A stretch of DNA of 64,000 nt from Streptomyces sp. HUAS 15-9 (GTDB lineage Bacteria > Actinomycetota > Actinomycetes > Streptomycetales > Streptomycetaceae), in the NCBI RefSeq assembly GCF_025642155.1, contig NZ_CP106798.1:3534001-3598000 (forward strand), read 5' to 3'. Shown in pieces: positions 1-8,659 of the stretch; within the stretch, counting starts at the first letter, position 1; the number at the start of each line of letters is the position of its first letter. A program made the translations under genes and the position numbers. The notes under the pieces were generated by a model. The model searched no databases. It saw only the letters and a program-made list of their open reading frames with translations, and was not told the origin of the DNA.

Positions 1-252
1 GCCCAGCTGACCTGCGGGGACGGACCACTCCGGCGTCATGGACGGGTCCCCATCCGGTCATGGGTAGGCACAAACAGCGTCAAATGCCTTGAGCTCGACG
101 GTCTGGGAGAGATACGGAAACGAGCCCAACCTTGGCTGGAATGGTCATGTGGAGACAAGCCGTACGGGTGGCCGGTTGCCGTCCGGACGGCGGCCCTCTT
201 GCCGCGTGGAGGCGGGGCGGCCGGACCGTGCGGGGACTACGCTTCACCAGTG
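1..252. other. Gene-free left edge
   Basis: No convincing coding sequence. A short minus-strand reading frame opens with an ATG at 39 and runs off the window edge, but only 13 codons are visible and they match nothing I know. The stretch probably holds the promoter and leader of the plus-strand gene at 253; I see no clear -35/-10 pair. Confidence 0.4.
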
Positions 253-705
253 ATGGACAACCGTGTACCGCCCCGTGCCGCCGGCCCCGGGCCCCGTCGT
301 CGTGATCGCCACGGTCGGGGCATGCGCGGGCCGATCGCGCCACCCCAGGTGCCGCTGGCGGCGAGCCGTGCCGAGGCGTTCGCGGACCTGGTGCAGGACT
401 CCGTGGAGCGACTCGAGCGGCGGTGGCCGCAGCTCGCCGACATCGATTTTCTGGTGCTCGAGGTGCCCCGGCTGGACGGGCGGCCCGGAGAGGGCTGGAG
501 CGACGACGCGGTGCCGCTCGGCGGGACGATCCCGGCGCGCGAGGGACGCCGGGCCCGGGTCGTGGTCTACCGGCGGCCGGTGGAGATCCGGACCAAGGGG
601 CGGGACGAGCGGGCCGCGCTGGTGCACGAGGTGGTCGTGGAACAGGTGGCGGAGCTGCTGGGGCTGACCCCGGAGACGGTGGACCCCCGCTACGGCGAGG
701 ACTGA
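253..705 (+). CDS. Small metallopeptidase-fold protein (DUF1025-like, degenerate zinc motif)
   Basis: A 150-residue protein resembling the minimal zincin-like family found next to whiB in streptomycetes. Residues 1-35 are Arg/Pro-rich and basic. The core begins near the segment ASRAEAFADLV and contains a predicted helix, beta strands around DFLVLEVP, and a C-terminal helix with VHEVVVEQVAELLG. True members carry HExxHxxG in that helix; here it reads HEVVVEQ, so the second zinc histidine is missing and proteolysis is doubtful. ATG at 253 is chosen because it starts the conserved Arg-rich leader; upstream in-frame codons look non-coding. It converges on the DUF5719 gene. The family assignment is from motif recall. 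Confidence 0.75.
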   Translation: MDNRVPPRAAGPGPRRRDRHGRGMRGPIAPPQVPLAASRAEAFADLVQDSVERLERRWPQLADIDFLVLEVPRLDGRPGEGWSDDAVPLGGTIPAREGRRARVVVYRRPVEIRTKGRDERAALVHEVVVEQVAELLGLTPETVDPRYGED

Positions 706-767
706 GCGAGCCGGGGCCCGCCGGACACCCCGACGAACCGGACACCCGACGACCCCCGGTCGGACCG

Positions 768-2273
768 CTACTTCTGCAGCACCGACAGATCCTGGTCCGC
801 CTCCGGTACGGCCACCGTCCCCCGGTCGTCCGGGAGGGTCTGCACGGTGAAGCCGGGGACGCCCTCCTCCGTGGCCGCCAAGGTGCGGGCGCCGTAGACC
901 GGACCGCCGGACAAGGGCTCCACCGTCAGCGCGTACGTGCCCTTCAGGCCGGCCGGGACCGGGGCGTCGACGTCCTGGGTGGTGCCCGCCTTGATCGTGT
1001 ACGTCTTCGTCACCGGCGTGCCGCCACCGCTGCCCGCCGATGCCGTGACCTTGACCTTCGCGGCGGCGGTGGGCGCGATGAGGGACAGCGTCGTGCCCTT
1101 GCCGCTGTTGTCGGCGGACGTCGCGCGCGTGCCGACCGGGCTGGTGGCGGGGATGAATGCCGTCTCCTGCTTGTCGCCCTTGCCCCGGGTGACCCGGAGG
1201 GCGGCGACCACCGGGACCGACCTGTCCGTCGGGGTCAGGACCACGGAGCCCGCCTCACCGCGCGTGACGTCGCCCAGGTCGATCGCCGACGTCATGCCCG
1301 ACTTCACATGCAGGGTCTCGTTCCCGGCGGGAGTGATCAGGCCGTCGGGAGAGGCGAGGCGCACCTTCAGGTCGGCGTCGGCGTCGCCGGGGGTGAAGGC
1401 GATCAGGCGCACGGAGGTGGCGTCCTTCGGGATGCCGGGCAGGACCAGGGTGCCCGCCGGGTCGGCGGACGCGGCCAGCCAGTCACCGCCGATCTTGTCG
1501 TCCAGGGCCTGCACGGCCGCGGCGACCCGTCCGCTGCGCACGCTGACGTGCACCGTCAGGTTGGTCTGCCGCTCGTCGCTGAGCGTGGACAGCAGGACCG
1601 GCTCGCTGGAGTGCGGCTGGACCGTGATGCCCTCCCCGACCGTGGACTTGATCGCGCCGTCCTTGCCGTAGAGCTCGATGTCGACGACGGCCGGGCCGTC
1701 GTCGGGGTTGGTGAGGTGCACATAGTCGGTGCGCTCGGCGGCGGTGCTGGCGCCGGGGAACCAGAACTCGGTGTCCGGGGCCGTGCAGTTGACGCCCTGG
1801 AGTCCGCGTCCGTTGCCCGCCGCGACCTCGGTGGTCTCCTGGACGGTCCAGCCCGGCGCGAACCTCCCGTCCGCGGCTCCGATGAGCGCGGGCGAGTCGG
1901 CGCCGGAGGTGTCACCGGTGACCGGGGTGCCGGGCTGCTTGGGGGTCAGGACGGCGCTGGTGGTCTTCTTCTTGTCCTTGCCCTTGGCGGAGCCGCTCGT
2001 CCCGTCCGCCGACTCCTCCGTGGCCGAGCGGAGTTCGGCCTTGCCGCCGCTCGCCGTGCCCTTGGTGACGGGGGTGAAGGACGTGTACGAGGTCTCGGCG
2101 ATGTCGGAGATGCTCGGGGCCGGGCACAGCAGGCTCGTGCGCTCCACGGGCAGCTGGGCCGCCGCCTGGACTGTCGGCGCGCCGGGCGCGTCCGGCGTCT
2201 TGAGCGCGGCGAACCCGGTGACGGCGGCCAGCGCGGCGGTGCCGGCGATCAGGGACAGGGTGGTGCGCTTCAC
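768..2273 (-). CDS. Secreted DUF5719-type protein
   Basis: A 501-residue exported protein. An N-terminal signal segment (residues 1-25, MKRTTLSLIAGTAALAAVTG) is followed by a long beta-rich, Thr/Ser/Val-rich ectodomain and a Lys/Ser-rich linker (SGSAKGKDKKKT) near residues 93-105. No catalytic motif is visible. The GTG start overlaps the stop of the upstream glycosyltransferase by four bases (GTGA, 2270-2273), with a GGGAG ribosome site six bases upstream. The two genes are therefore translationally coupled, and a joint role in envelope glycan assembly is inferred. The ectodomain resembles the DUF5719 family found in this position in Streptomyces; its molecular role is unknown. Confidence 0.8.
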   Translation of the reverse strand: MKRTTLSLIAGTAALAAVTGFAALKTPDAPGAPTVQAAAQLPVERTSLLCPAPSISDIAETSYTSFTPVTKGTASGGKAELRSATEESADGTSGSAKGKDKKKTTSAVLTPKQPGTPVTGDTSGADSPALIGAADGRFAPGWTVQETTEVAAGNGRGLQGVNCTAPDTEFWFPGASTAAERTDYVHLTNPDDGPAVVDIELYGKDGAIKSTVGEGITVQPHSSEPVLLSTLSDERQTNLTVHVSVRSGRVAAAVQALDDKIGGDWLAASADPAGTLVLPGIPKDATSVRLIAFTPGDADADLKVRLASPDGLITPAGNETLHVKSGMTSAIDLGDVTRGEAGSVVLTPTDRSVPVVAALRVTRGKGDKQETAFIPATSPVGTRATSADNSGKGTTLSLIAPTAAAKVKVTASAGSGGGTPVTKTYTIKAGTTQDVDAPVPAGLKGTYALTVEPLSGGPVYGARTLAATEEGVPGFTVQTLPDDRGTVAVPEADQDLSVLQK

Positions 2274-5200
2274 TGCTGGCTCCCGTCGGGGCGCTCACTG
2301 TCGGTGGTGCCGTGGGGGTGGGGCTGCGACGGGTCATAGGCCTGGTCGTAGCCCTGCTGGTACGTCGGGTCGTACGGCATCTGTCCGCCCTGTCCGCCGT
2401 ACGCGTACGGGTCGTACTGGCCGCTCTGGTACGGGTCGGCCTGGTACGCCTGCTGGTCGTAGCCACCCGTCTGGTACTGCCCGGCGCCCTGGTACTGGTC
2501 GCCGTAGGCGGGGTAGCCGTCGCCCGCGTAGCCCGACGCGTCCCAGTCGCCGTAGGACTGCTGGTGCGGGACGGCGGCGGGAGCCTCCTCCTGAGGAGGA
2601 GGCACGCTGCCGGGGTCGGACTCGTCCGCGTCGGCGGTCTCCGCGGCCTCGGCCTGGGCCCGCAGACGGCGGGCGCGACGGCCCTCACCGGCGGGGGCCT
2701 GGGCGGGGACGGCGGTCTCCTCCTCGGGAAGGTCGTCGTCGATGTTGCGGCGGCGGCCCGGCAGGGCGAGCACGACGAGGACGACGGCGAGTGAGCCCTG
2801 GGCCCACAGCCAGCCGGTGTGGCCGACGGGGGCGTCGTAGGTGACGTCCAGCCGTCCCCCGGTGGAGGGGAGTTCGAAGCCCTGGGCCCAGCCGTCGACC
2901 GTGGTGCGGATGAGCGGCCTGCCGTCCAGGGTGGCGGTCCAGCCCTCGGCGGCGGAGTCGGCCAGGCGCAGGACACGGCCGTCGGCGCCGGTCGGGATCG
3001 TGGTGTGGATCTCGACGGGTCCGGCGGCGACCGGCTGTGCGGTGCCCGAGCCCGAGGCGGGCACGATCGCGGCCCGTGAGACCTGCTGGTCGACGCGCCA
3101 CAGCGCGCTGCCGCTCTGCTGGCTGAGCCGGGTCAGGCCGGGCGTGGCGTCCAGGACGCGGGTGACCTCGCGGGGCGCGCCGTTGTGGACCAGGACGTAG
3201 CGCACGGCGAAGCCGCCGAGCTGGTTCGCCTGGTCGGCGCCGGAGCCGGCGACGAGGTTGCCGACGACCTTGTCGAGCCTGCCGTTCTCACCGTCGGTCG
3301 CGGCCAGTTCGGCATCACCCATGCGGGCACCGGAGCCGCGGACCAGGGTGTAGCGGACGCGGGCGGTGGAGTCGCTGTCGAGGACCAGGGTGCGGGCCTG
3401 GTCGCGGGTGCCGCTCTCCTCGGCGACGAACGCGGGCACCTGCACCGGGTCGCGTCGCTGCACGGGACCGTCGGCGCCGCCGATCATCCAGCCGGCGGCG
3501 ACGAGCAGCGGGCCCGCGGCCGAGGCGAGCGCGATCAGCGCGGCGACCGGCTGGCGCCAGCCGAAGTTCTGCTCGGCCACGCGTGCGCGTGCCCCGTCGG
3601 CGCCGAGCGCGGCGGCGGCCAGCAGCGCGATGCCGTAGACGAGGGTCGCGGGTCCGGCCCAGGTGGAGCTGTTGGACAGGGCCGCGAAGACGAGGCCCAC
3701 CAGCGCGACCGTCCAGGCCGTGCGGATTCCCAGCTGTCGCTCGGAGCGCATCAGGGCGGCCAGCGCGGCCAGGACGATGCCGAGGAGCATCAGCCCGTTC
3801 ACGGTGCCAGGGCCGCCCGGGCTGGCGCCGAGCAGGTCGAGGGCGGAGGCGGCCGAGGAGCCGTACTCCAGTCCGGCCTCCTTGAAGAAGCCGAACGGGA
3901 GCAGCGTCAGCGACCAGGGCGCGAGGACCAGCAGCGGGGTGCCCAGCTGGACCAGGAAGCGCAGGCTGTGGGCGATGGGGTCGCGGCGGCGCACGGCCAG
4001 TACGCCGATGCCCAGGACCAGTGCGATCGGCCACACGATCGGTGTGAAGGCGGTGGCCAGGGTCAGCAGCAGCGCGTACGCCCAGGTGGCGCGCCAACTG
4101 CCGCGTGCACCCGAGGAGTTGGCCAGTCCGGCCGCGGCGGTGCCCGCGCGGGCGAGGAGCGGCAGCAGGACGGCGAGGACGGCGGTGCCGATGCGGCCAC
4201 CGGCCAGGGCGCCGGTGGCGGCGGGCAGGAAGGCGTAGGCGACGGCCGCCCACGCGCGCAGCAGGCGGGACTCGACGAGCGGGCGGGAGGCGAAGTAGGC
4301 GGTGAACCCGGCCAGCGGCACCGAGCCGACGAGCAGGACCGTGACCGCGAGGCCGGTCGAGCCGAACAGCGTGGAGGCCAGCATCGCGACGAGGGCGAGG
4401 TAGGGCGGCGCGGCAGGGGTGCCGCCCGCGCCCACCGGGTGCCAGGCGTCCAGGTAGCGGGACCACAGCTCCTCGGAGTCGCCCGGGGCGGGCAGCAGGG
4501 CACCGCCCGCGAGCGCGCCGCCGCCCAGGAGCGCGCGGCAGGCGATGAGCGAGACGAGCAGCAGCACCAGGAAGAGCACCGGGCCGGGCTTGCGGGCGAT
4601 GCGCTTGACGCGGGCGAACTGCTCGACCTCCAGGAAGTCGGCGTCGTCGCCGCCGGGCCCGGACTCGACCGCGCCGCCGTGCCGTCCGGCCGAGGAGGCC
4701 TCGGTGTCGGAGCCGCCGAAGAAGTCGCCGGCGACCTGCTCCACGGTGGCCCGCACGGTCGCGCCCGGTGGCGGGAACAGCGCCCGCAGCTCGCCCTTGT
4801 CGATCTGCGGACGGCCGCGCCTGCGCCGTCCGGCGATGATCCGCTCGGGCCGCAACAGGGTGCCCAGGAGGCCGCGGATCTCGTCGACGGCCTGTCCGGG
4901 GACCTTGCCGACGAGGTAGGCGACGGTCCTCATGAAGGTGCCGAGCGCCACGCGCAGCAGCACCCAGGGCAGCAACCCCGTGCGCGTGTTGACGAGGAGG
5001 GTGTAGACGGCGCCCGCCTTGTCGACCTTGTGCGGGGACGCGGCGGTGCGGCCCAGGCAGTCGACGGTGCGGCGCTCGCGGGAGGCGGCCTCGGCGTGCC
5101 GTACGACGGCATCGGGGGCGATGAGGACGCGGTGGCCGGCCGAGTGTGCGCGCCAGCACAGGTCGACGTCGTCGCGCATCAGGGGCAGCCGACGGTCGAA

Positions 5201-5947
5201 GCCGCCGAGTTCCTCGAAGACGTCGCGCCGGATCAGCATGCCGGCGGTGGACACCGACAGCACGGGCCGTACGTGGTCGTGCTGGCCCTGGTCCTGTTCG
5301 CGGCGGTCGAGGCCGGTCCAGCGGCGGCCGGAGTTGGCGATGGTGACGCCGACCTCCAGGAGCTGGCGGCGGTCGTACCAGCCGCGCAGCTTGGGGCCCA
5401 CGACGGCCACGTCGTCGCGGCCGAGCTCCATCTCGTTGTCGACGACGCGCAGCAGCTGGGCGAGGGCGTCGGGGTCGGGGGCGCAGTCGTCGTGCAGCAG
5501 CCACAGCCACTGGATCGGCTCGCCGTGCGGGAGCTCGGGCAGGTCGTAGGCGTCGTCGCGCCAGGTGCGCGTGACGGGGTCCCAGCCGCTGGGCCGCTTG
5601 AGATACGGCAGCTCGTCCGGGGTGAGCACGGGGGCGCTGCGGTTGGCCTCCTCGACGGCCTGGCCGAAGCCGGTGCGCCGGGCGAGGTGGAGCACACGGT
5701 CGGCGCCGAGGGCGTCGGTGACCAGCCGGGCGGAGTCGTCCGCGCTGCCGGTGTCGGCCGCGACGGCGTACTGAACGGGGCGCTCCTGGCCGAGCAGCCC
5801 GGCGAGCGCGTCGGGCAGCCAGCGGGCGCCGTCGTGGGAGACGAGGACCGCGGTCACCACATGACGCGGAGACTCGGGCTGGTGGGCCGGGTCAAACACT
5901 GCGGTGGCAGCGTCGTGTTGGGCTGCCGTTTGGCTGTGCACGGACAT
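2270..5947 (-). CDS. Large polytopic GT2 glycosyltransferase with Tyr/Gln/Gly-rich tail
   Basis: A 1225-residue membrane enzyme. Residues about 30-330 form a GT2 domain: HVVTAVLVSHDGARWLPDAL at the nucleotide-binding strand, WLLHDDCAPD as the DXD-like acidic motif and LMRDDVDLCWRAHSAGHRV as the acceptor-side motif. From about 450 to 870 there are many hydrophobic helices, then an extracellular beta-rich part, a final TM near 1060, a charged cytoplasmic stretch, and a tail of about 110 residues dominated by Tyr, Gln, Gly, Asp and Pro. The ATG start lies in a Gln/Ala-rich leader. The likely job is glycan transfer at the membrane for a cell-wall polysaccharide. Substrate unknown. It is coupled to the DUF5719 gene by a 4-bp overlap. 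Confidence 0.88.
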   Translation of the reverse strand: MSVHSQTAAQHDAATAVFDPAHQPESPRHVVTAVLVSHDGARWLPDALAGLLGQERPVQYAVAADTGSADDSARLVTDALGADRVLHLARRTGFGQAVEEANRSAPVLTPDELPYLKRPSGWDPVTRTWRDDAYDLPELPHGEPIQWLWLLHDDCAPDPDALAQLLRVVDNEMELGRDDVAVVGPKLRGWYDRRQLLEVGVTIANSGRRWTGLDRREQDQGQHDHVRPVLSVSTAGMLIRRDVFEELGGFDRRLPLMRDDVDLCWRAHSAGHRVLIAPDAVVRHAEAASRERRTVDCLGRTAASPHKVDKAGAVYTLLVNTRTGLLPWVLLRVALGTFMRTVAYLVGKVPGQAVDEIRGLLGTLLRPERIIAGRRRRGRPQIDKGELRALFPPPGATVRATVEQVAGDFFGGSDTEASSAGRHGGAVESGPGGDDADFLEVEQFARVKRIARKPGPVLFLVLLLVSLIACRALLGGGALAGGALLPAPGDSEELWSRYLDAWHPVGAGGTPAAPPYLALVAMLASTLFGSTGLAVTVLLVGSVPLAGFTAYFASRPLVESRLLRAWAAVAYAFLPAATGALAGGRIGTAVLAVLLPLLARAGTAAAGLANSSGARGSWRATWAYALLLTLATAFTPIVWPIALVLGIGVLAVRRRDPIAHSLRFLVQLGTPLLVLAPWSLTLLPFGFFKEAGLEYGSSAASALDLLGASPGGPGTVNGLMLLGIVLAALAALMRSERQLGIRTAWTVALVGLVFAALSNSSTWAGPATLVYGIALLAAAALGADGARARVAEQNFGWRQPVAALIALASAAGPLLVAAGWMIGGADGPVQRRDPVQVPAFVAEESGTRDQARTLVLDSDSTARVRYTLVRGSGARMGDAELAATDGENGRLDKVVGNLVAGSGADQANQLGGFAVRYVLVHNGAPREVTRVLDATPGLTRLSQQSGSALWRVDQQVSRAAIVPASGSGTAQPVAAGPVEIHTTIPTGADGRVLRLADSAAEGWTATLDGRPLIRTTVDGWAQGFELPSTGGRLDVTYDAPVGHTGWLWAQGSLAVVLVVLALPGRRRNIDDDLPEEETAVPAQAPAGEGRRARRLRAQAEAAETADADESDPGSVPPPQEEAPAAVPHQQSYGDWDASGYAGDGYPAYGDQYQGAGQYQTGGYDQQAYQADPYQSGQYDPYAYGGQGGQMPYDPTYQQGYDQAYDPSQPHPHGTTDSERPDGSQQ

Positions 5948-6140
5948 CGAGGTACGGGCCCCGGTTCGATGGACTGCGGTGGACGCCTGTGCCCCGAGGG
6001 GGCGGCGGGGCGTCTCGGACGAGCGACCACACTATCGGCTGGGCAGGAAGACGGCCCGCCGCCTGTGGATAACCCACCGGCGACGGGCCGTTCGTGACGC
6101 GTACGAGACGTGTACAGGTGAAGGAATCTGTGCGGTCTTC

Positions 6141-6404
6141 TCAGACGGCGGCCTTCTTCAGCCGGCGGCGCTCCCGTTCGGACAGACCGCCCCAGATCCC
6201 GAAGCGCTCGTCGTTGGCCAGGGCGTACTCGAGGCACTCGGAGCGCACCTCGCAGGCGAGGCAGACCTTTTTGGCCTCTCTGGTCGAGCCGCCCTTCTCG
6301 GGGAAGAAGGACTCGGGGTCGGTCTGGGCGCACAGTGCGCGCTCCTGCCAGCCGAGTTCCTCGTCCGCGTCGTCGACCAGCAGTTGCTGCACCAGCTCGG
6401 TCAT
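6141..6404 (-). CDS. whiB: WhiB sporulation regulator (Wbl family, 4Fe-4S)
   Basis: An 87-residue WhiB-family protein, the size of S. coelicolor WhiB, which with WhiA controls sporulation septation. The four cluster-binding cysteines are C25, C48, C51 and C57, in the pattern C-x22-C-x2-C-x5-C. They are followed by the Wbl turn GIWGG (residues 69-73), which contacts sigma-A region 4 in characterised members, and a basic DNA-contacting tail ERRRLKK. The N-terminus MTELVQQLLVDD matches my memory of WhiB itself rather than other Wbl paralogues. The ATG is preceded by a GAGGGGCGCAC ribosome site. A promoter-like pair lies about 75-105 bases upstream on the same strand. Confidence 0.95.
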   Translation of the reverse strand: MTELVQQLLVDDADEELGWQERALCAQTDPESFFPEKGGSTREAKKVCLACEVRSECLEYALANDERFGIWGGLSERERRRLKKAAV

Positions 6405-7077
6405 GTGCGCCCCTCGTCTGTCTTTCGCGTCCCCGTGATGTAGCCGTTACCGGTCCCCGGCTGAACGACACGAGTGAAATTACAAGTGTGCTGCTCCGGG
6501 CGAGTCAAGCCGGGATCTGCTATTGGGCCCGTTATTCACTCTGCGGAACCAAGGCCATGCGGAAAGTGTTCAAATCGCCATAAACCTTGACACGCAGATA
6601 TGGCCCGGGAGGGACGCCGACCCCACACAGACACTTGTACGGAGAAGGACGCCCAGAAGTTCGATCGCGTTCCGACGGGACTCATGCGCCCGGTTGTGCG
6701 CGATGTGTCCGGGTGTCCCGCAGAACAAACCCTTCACCCTGGAGATGCACCGGATGAGGTGAAACATGTCCCACATACCGGTCGCCGAGTTGACAGTGCG
6801 GGTGTGAACCGATGTCCTTGGGGGCATGCTCGCGAACTTGGCTCCCACCTCGACCCGCACCGCCGGGTCCCACGGTGCTGCCCACGGTCGCTGTAGCTGT
6901 TGTCGCTGTTCCAGCTGTTGAGCCCAACGCGCTCCGGTTGCCCTTGAGTCCATCCCGACTCGGCTGCTGTCCCCTTCCCCGACCCTGATCCAGGGCCACC
7001 CCTTCCGTCCGTGACCCGGGCGGACGGCACGCGAGACCCCAGCCCCCACTCTTCCGCCGAGGACCCACCCCACGCCC
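6405..7077. other. Divergent intergenic region, whiB / cupin dioxygenase
   Basis: A 673-base non-coding stretch between divergent genes. It holds the whiB promoter-like pair (6479-6508) and a locally AT-rich part (about 6520-6600). A TTGACA at 6790-6795 on the plus strand has no good -10 at normal spacing. No hairpin or ORF with convincing codon use was seen; a regulatory RNA cannot be excluded by eye. Confidence 0.5.
6479..6508 (-). promoter_or_regulatory. Probable whiB promoter
   Basis: On the minus strand a -35 box TTGACT (6503-6508) and a -10 box TGTAAT (6479-6484) are separated by 18 bases. The -10 matches TATAAT in five of six positions, unusual for this GC-rich DNA. It would give a whiB leader of roughly 70 bases. 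Promoter strength and sigma factor are inferred. Confidence 0.6.
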
Positions 7078-7620
7078 ATGAACAGCGACAACGACCTCCA
7101 GATCGCCGGCGACATCCTCGAAGTCCCGCACCTGCTGCAGCCCCCGCGCGAGCACCCGGCCACCGTCGCCGAGTTCGTCGGCCTGGCCCGCGCCATCGCC
7201 GCCGACCGCTCCCAGTGGGAGCACCTCGTCCGGTACGACGCGACGACCCGCTGGTACCACCGGCTGCGCACCGGACCCGGCTACGAGGTGTGGCTGCTTT
7301 CCTGGGTGCCGGGACAGGGCAGCGGGCTGCACGACCACGGCCGGTCCTCCGGCGTGCTGACCGTCCTGGAGGGCACGCTGACCGAGCGGACCGAGCGGGG
7401 CACGCGCGCGTTGGAGGCGGGCGCGCAGCGGGTGTTCGCGCCGGGGTATGTGCACGAGGTCGTCAACGACACGCTGGAGCCGGCGGTCAGCCTGCACGTC
7501 TACCACCCGGGCCTGACCGAGATGCCCATGCTCCCCCAGTCTCAACTTCGTTCGACCGGGGGGACCCCCATCTCCCCGCACTGCGAGGCGGGCGCGCGGC
7601 CCCGTCGGGTGACTGCCTGA
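7078..7620 (+). CDS. Cysteine dioxygenase-family cupin protein
   Basis: A 180-residue cupin. The metal-site motif GSGLHDHGRSSGVL (near residues 80-93) supplies the HxH pair and APGYVHEVVND (near 122-132) the third histidine, the 3-His facial site of thiol dioxygenases that oxidise cysteine to its sulfinate. The fold is complete by about residue 150 (SLHVYHPGLTEMPM). The last 30 residues are odd: a 42-bp palindromic repeat (7530-7571) is embedded in the reading frame and rewrites the C-terminus. No strong Shine-Dalgarno precedes the ATG. The gene diverges from whiB and precedes the F420 genes without an obvious functional link. Confidence 0.82.
   Translation: MNSDNDLQIAGDILEVPHLLQPPREHPATVAEFVGLARAIAADRSQWEHLVRYDATTRWYHRLRTGPGYEVWLLSWVPGQGSGLHDHGRSSGVLTVLEGTLTERTERGTRALEAGAQRVFAPGYVHEVVNDTLEPAVSLHVYHPGLTEMPMLPQSQLRSTGGTPISPHCEAGARPRRVTA
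7530..7571. repeat. 42-bp palindromic repeat, copy 1 (inside cupin gene)
   Basis: A short imperfect palindrome with C-rich left and G-rich right arms (CTCCCCCA ... GGGGGGACCCCCA). It aligns without gaps to 48503-48544, with roughly three quarters of positions identical. The outer arms and the TCTC and TCGA cores are conserved. It lies in the 3' end of the cupin dioxygenase gene. Confidence 0.7.
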
Positions 7621-7699
7621 CGGTCGGCCGCCCGGCACTCGGCGGCCTGACACTCGGCTGCCCGACGCGTTGTCGTACCCGCCTGCCAGACTTGCTCCC

Positions 7700-8659
7700 A
7701 TGCGCATTGTGGTTCTGGCAGGCGGCATCGGTGGTGCCCGGTTCCTGCGCGGTCTGAAGCGAGCCGTGCCGGACGCGGACGTCACGGTCATCGGCAACAC
7801 CGGCGACGACATCCACCTCTTCGGGCTCAAGGTCTGCCCGGACCTCGACACGGTGATGTACACGCTCGGCGGCGGCATCAACGAGGAGCAGGGCTGGGGA
7901 CGGGCCGAGGAGACCTTCCACCTCAAGGAGGAGCTCGCGGCGTACGGGGCCGGGCCCGGCTGGTTCGGGCTCGGCGACCGGGACTTCGCCACGCACATCG
8001 TGCGGACGCAGATGCTCGGCGCCGGTTATCCGCTGAGCGCGGTGACCGAGGCGCTGTGCGACCGCTGGGAGCCGGGCGTGCGGCTGATCCCGATGACCGA
8101 CGACCGCGTCGAGACGCATGTCGCGGTCGAGGTCGACGGCGAGCGCAAGGCGGTCCACTTCCAGGAGTACTGGGTGCGGCTGCGGGCGTCGGTACCGGCG
8201 GAGGCGGTCGTGCCGGTCGGGGCCGAGCAGGCGAAGCCCGCGCCCGGCGTGCTGGAGGCGATCGCGGAGGCGGACGTGATCCTCTTCCCGCCGTCCAACC
8301 CCGTCGTGTCCATCGGCACGATCCTGGCCGTGCCCGGCATCCGGGAGGCGATCGCCGACGCCGGGGTGCCGGTGGTGGGCCTCTCCCCCATCGTCGGGGA
8401 CGCGCCCGTGCGCGGGATGGCCGACAAGGTGCTCGCGGCGGTCGGCGTGGAGTCCACCGCGGCGGCGGTGGCCGAGCACTACGGCTCGGGGCTCCTCGAC
8501 GGCTGGCTCGTCGACACCGTGGACGCCGGCTCGGTGGAGCGGATCGAGACGGCCGGCATCCGCTGCCGTGCCGTACCGCTGATGATGACCGACGCGGACG
8601 CGACCGCGCGGATGGCCCGAGAGGCGCTGACGCTGGCCGAGGAGGTGCGGGGAGCTTGA
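7700..8659 (+). CDS. fbiA: 2-phospho-L-lactate transferase (F420 biosynthesis)
   Basis: A 319-residue FbiA/CofD enzyme, joining the lactate-type phospho side chain to Fo (7,8-didemethyl-8-hydroxy-5-deazariboflavin) to give F420-0 or its dehydro form. The N-terminus [19 protein letters not shown] carries the Gly-rich nucleotide loop. [19 protein letters not shown] (near residues 33-51) is the family's Asp-rich substrate site, and [19 protein letters not shown] is a later signature. ATG at 7700 is chosen because the Gly-rich strand starts directly there. The stop overlaps the TTG start of the ligase gene (TTGA, 8656-8659), so the two are coupled. Confidence 0.95.
   Translation: MRIVVLAGGIGGARFLRGLKRAVPDADVTVIGNTGDDIHLFGLKVCPDLDTVMYTLGGGINEEQGWGRAEETFHLKEELAAYGAGPGWFGLGDRDFATHIVRTQMLGAGYPLSAVTEALCDRWEPGVRLIPMTDDRVETHVAVEVDGERKAVHFQEYWVRLRASVPAEAVVPVGAEQAKPAPGVLEAIAEADVILFPPSNPVVSIGTILAVPGIREAIADAGVPVVGLSPIVGDAPVRGMADKVLAAVGVESTAAAVAEHYGSGLLDGWLVDTVDAGSVERIETAGIRCRAVPLMMTDADATARMAREALTLAEEVRGA

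Noticed and set aside
1..39. Minus-strand gene start at the left edge
   Set aside because: Only 13 codons are visible, with no recognisable sequence and no clear ribosome site.
3185..6097. A 970-codon open frame antisense to the large glycosyltransferase
   Set aside because: It mirrors the real gene, is Gly/Asp/Gln-rich with no domain, and arises from GC-biased codons on the other strand.
6790..6795. TTGACA as a promoter for the cupin dioxygenase
   Set aside because: The hexamer 17 bases downstream (TGTCCT) matches the -10 consensus in only three of six positions, and the leader would be over 250 bases.
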